Of a stretch of 64,000 bases of DNA, positions 62,090 through 64,000 are shown in pieces; positions within the stretch are counted from its first letter, which is position 1; each line of letters begins with the position of its first letter. The translations under genes were made by a program, and so were the position numbers. The stretch spans positions 806,001 to 870,000 of the forward strand of contig NZ_CP020919.1 in NCBI RefSeq assembly GCF_003076475.1. Direction: 5' to 3'. The notes under the pieces are model-generated. The model searched no databases. It was given only the letters and a program-made list of their open reading frames with translations, and was not told the DNA's origin. This stretch comes from Flavobacterium kingsejongi (lineage in GTDB: Bacteria > Bacteroidota > Bacteroidia > Flavobacteriales > Flavobacteriaceae).

Positions 62090-64000
62090 TTAAGCTTCGG
62101 CAAAGCGTTCCAATAATGCGCGCACCTCAACGGTATCCTGTACAAAGTATTTGGCACTCGTTTTCTGGAAGCCTACTTTAACGGTGTAGGCACTGGGTGG
62201 TAATTCTTCAAACATATACTCGTCGGTCCAGTCGTCGCCCATGGCAAAAATATAGTCGTACTGCGCCCCGGCTAATAATCGGGAAGAAGCCCGGCCTTTA
62301 TTGACACTGCTGCTTTTAATTTCCAATACCTTATTCCCTTCCAGTACCGAAAGTCCATTGTTGGAAATCAGGCTTGTGAGTACAGCAGTAAGTTCCTGTA
62401 CCCGCATTTGGGCGAGTTCCGGATCGGACTTGCGGTAATGCCACGCCAATGAATAATTCTTTTCTTCGACAAAAGAGCCCGGTGTCCGGTTGACATAGGT
62501 TTCCAATATCGGGCGGATGTTGTCCTTCCAACTGGTATTCAGCCGTTCTAAGGGTTTCCACTCTTTGCCTTTGCGGCGCAGCCAAACCCCGTGATCGGTA
62601 ATGAGGGAATAGTTTTTATCCCCAAACCATTGTTCGATCGTAGCCTTATCCCGACCGCTGACAATGGCAATTTCGGTACGGCCATCGGCACTAATACGAT
62701 CTAAGAGCGCAAACAATGCGGGATCAGGTATGGCATCCATCGGGTGGTTTTTAAACCCGACCAGTGTGCCGTCATAATCCAGGAGCAACAAGCGCTTGCC
62801 GGCTTTTTTATAATTGGTAAACATCGCTTCCTGATGGCTGTCATCCCATTTCCGGGAAGTAAATACCGGCAGTATGTTCTTGGTTTCTTCTAATGCGGAG
62901 ATAAAATCGGCTGCCCATTTCTCTACCGTGTTGGGTTGTAGCCTTTTCTGTAAGATGCCCATACGCGAACGCTGTTCTTCGATCGGCATTTCGAGGGCAT
63001 ACTTGATGGTATCGGCGATCTGTTCAAAATTATTGGGGTTGATCAGCAGGGCTTCAGTCAGCTCTTTGGCTGCTCCTGCCATTTCACTCAATATCAGCAC
63101 ACCATCCTGGTGGATCCGGGTTGCCACATATTCCTTGGCGACCAGATTCATCCCGTCCCGGATAGGGTTGATCAGTGCGACCGGTGCCGTAGCATACAGC
63201 GTGATCAGTCCCTCAAACGGCATGGAACGGTAAAAGTACCCGATGGGGGTCCAGTTGATCGTCGAGAATTGCCCGTTGATACGGCCCACCAGTTCATCGG
63301 TTTCCCGTTTTAGCTTTTGGTACTGCGGCACATTGGACCGGGAAGGCACGGCGAGCATAATCAGTTGTACTTTTTCTTTAAATTGAGGGTATTTGTTCAG
63401 GAAGTATTCAAAGGCCCGAATCCGGTTTGGGATGCCTTTTGTATAATCCATCCGGTCGATGGAAACAATAGTTTGCACCTCATCCAGAGCCGGCGTACCA
63501 TCGGGAACCGCGAGGGGCTGCTCTTCCAGTTGCCGTTGTGCCTCCTGCTGCACTGCCGTCTGGTAAAATTTATCATAATCAATCCCCATCGGAAAAGAAT
63601 CCACTTTGACCATACGGTTCTGGCAGGTGATCTCGTTGAATTTTACTTCATAGTTCAGGATGCGTTTTACCGAACTCAGGAAATGCCGCTCATAGTCGTA
63701 GGTATGGAAACCAATGAGGTCCGATCCCAGCATGCCCTGTAATACTTCTTCCCGCCAGGGGAACGTGCGCAGGATCTCATAGGAAGGGAAAGGGATGTGC
63801 AGGAAGAACCCTATCGTAACCCCGGGCTTTTTGTCCCGGATCATTTGGGGCACCAGTAACAGCTGGTAATCGTGTACCCATACATTATCCCCATCTTCCA
63901 GGTGTTCCAGCACCGCATCGGCAAATTTCTGGTTGACCGCCTGGTAGGATTTCCATTGGCCCAATTCAAATTCGGCATATTCCATAAAGTAATGGAACAA
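62090..64000 (-). CDS. Trehalose-6-phosphate synthase/phosphatase fusion, N-terminus outside window
   Basis: 636 codons are present, and the frame is open at the window edge; about 100 N-terminal residues are missing. The first part is a GT20 OtsA domain (VHDYQLLLVPQMIR, GFFLHIPFPSYE, RMDYTKGIPNR, DGMNLVAKEYVA) that makes trehalose 6-phosphate from UDP-glucose and glucose 6-phosphate. The last 250 residues are an HAD-type OtsB phosphatase (LLLDYDGTLVG, AIVSGRD, GDDWTDEYMFEEL). One protein thus does both steps of trehalose synthesis in the cytoplasm, usually for osmotic or desiccation stress. It converges with the GNAT gene. Confidence 0.95.
   Translation of the reverse strand: MFHYFMEYAEFELGQWKSYQAVNQKFADAVLEHLEDGDNVWVHDYQLLLVPQMIRDKKPGVTIGFFLHIPFPSYEILRTFPWREEVLQGMLGSDLIGFHTYDYERHFLSSVKRILNYEVKFNEITCQNRMVKVDSFPMGIDYDKFYQTAVQQEAQRQLEEQPLAVPDGTPALDEVQTIVSIDRMDYTKGIPNRIRAFEYFLNKYPQFKEKVQLIMLAVPSRSNVPQYQKLKRETDELVGRINGQFSTINWTPIGYFYRSMPFEGLITLYATAPVALINPIRDGMNLVAKEYVATRIHQDGVLILSEMAGAAKELTEALLINPNNFEQIADTIKYALEMPIEEQRSRMGILQKRLQPNTVEKWAADFISALEETKNILPVFTSRKWDDSHQEAMFTNYKKAGKRLLLLDYDGTLVGFKNHPMDAIPDPALFALLDRISADGRTEIAIVSGRDKATIEQWFGDKNYSLITDHGVWLRRKGKEWKPLERLNTSWKDNIRPILETYVNRTPGSFVEEKNYSLAWHYRKSDPELAQMRVQELTAVLTSLISNNGLSVLEGNKVLEIKSSSVNKGRASSRLLAGAQYDYIFAMGDDWTDEYMFEELPPSAYTVKVGFQKTSAKYFVQDTVEVRALLERFAEA

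Overview
The window looks like chromosomal DNA of a Flavobacterium-like member of the Bacteroidota. The evidence is a low-GC genome, several promoters of the TTTG-N19/20-TAnnTTTG type, absence of clear Shine-Dalgarno sites, a Bacteroidota-type DksA with a single cysteine, a TonB-dependent receptor with a carboxypeptidase-regulatory-like N-terminal domain, and an ileS-dksA-lspA block. Assignment is from gene content only; no database search was possible.

Region 1 (1-36 kb) is mostly housekeeping and metabolism. It holds a self-regulated marR/efflux operon (RND pump, adaptor, GbsR/MarR-like repressor with a palindrome in its promoter), two tandem RlpA-like genes of which one is broken by an IS5-family element, a large TonB-dependent receptor, an operon DUF3108-kynA-M23 peptidase-pgi, hpd and hmgA for tyrosine degradation, an APC permease, uvrC with a patatin/outer-membrane-barrel protein, a folate ligase with an aspartoacylase-like enzyme, ileS-dksA and lspA. 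Next come a PLC-X-type phospholipase fused to six repeats of about 50 residues, a two-component system whose histidine kinase carries a one-base frameshift, and secreted hydrolases.

Region 2 (36.7-47.99 kb) is an accessory locus. A closely spaced set encodes a giant Sel1/TPR-repeat protein, a compact HSP90-family ATPase, a helical-repeat protein, a DUF6882-like protein, a SUKH (SMI1/KNR4)-like protein and a secreted XAC2610-like protein. I consider this the best candidate for an undescribed system. It is followed by an unknown cytoplasmic protein and, convergently, a 792-residue exported protein whose upstream neighbour is cut off by an IS.

Region 3 (47.99-58.7 kb) is a mobile-element and toxin graveyard. 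It has a 1261-bp IS3-family element with an identical second copy inserted inside it in the opposite orientation. Then follow an orphan Rhs C-terminal toxin tip with a string of immunity-like genes (one frameshifted at an A-run, one reduced to its first 15 codons), a HigB/HigA-type toxin-antitoxin pair, a truncated tyrosine recombinase, a truncated IS21-family element with 23/24-bp end repeats, an IS256-family element, and a GC-rich block of 22-bp repeats. Several junctions lack target duplications, which points to IS-mediated deletions.

Region 4 (58.7-64 kb) returns to ordinary genes: two GNAT acetyltransferases, an alpha/beta-hydrolase lipoprotein, an STM3941-like membrane protein, a DUF4348-like lipoprotein and the 3' two-thirds or more of a fused OtsA-OtsB trehalose enzyme. 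No rRNA, tRNA or CRISPR array was recognised.
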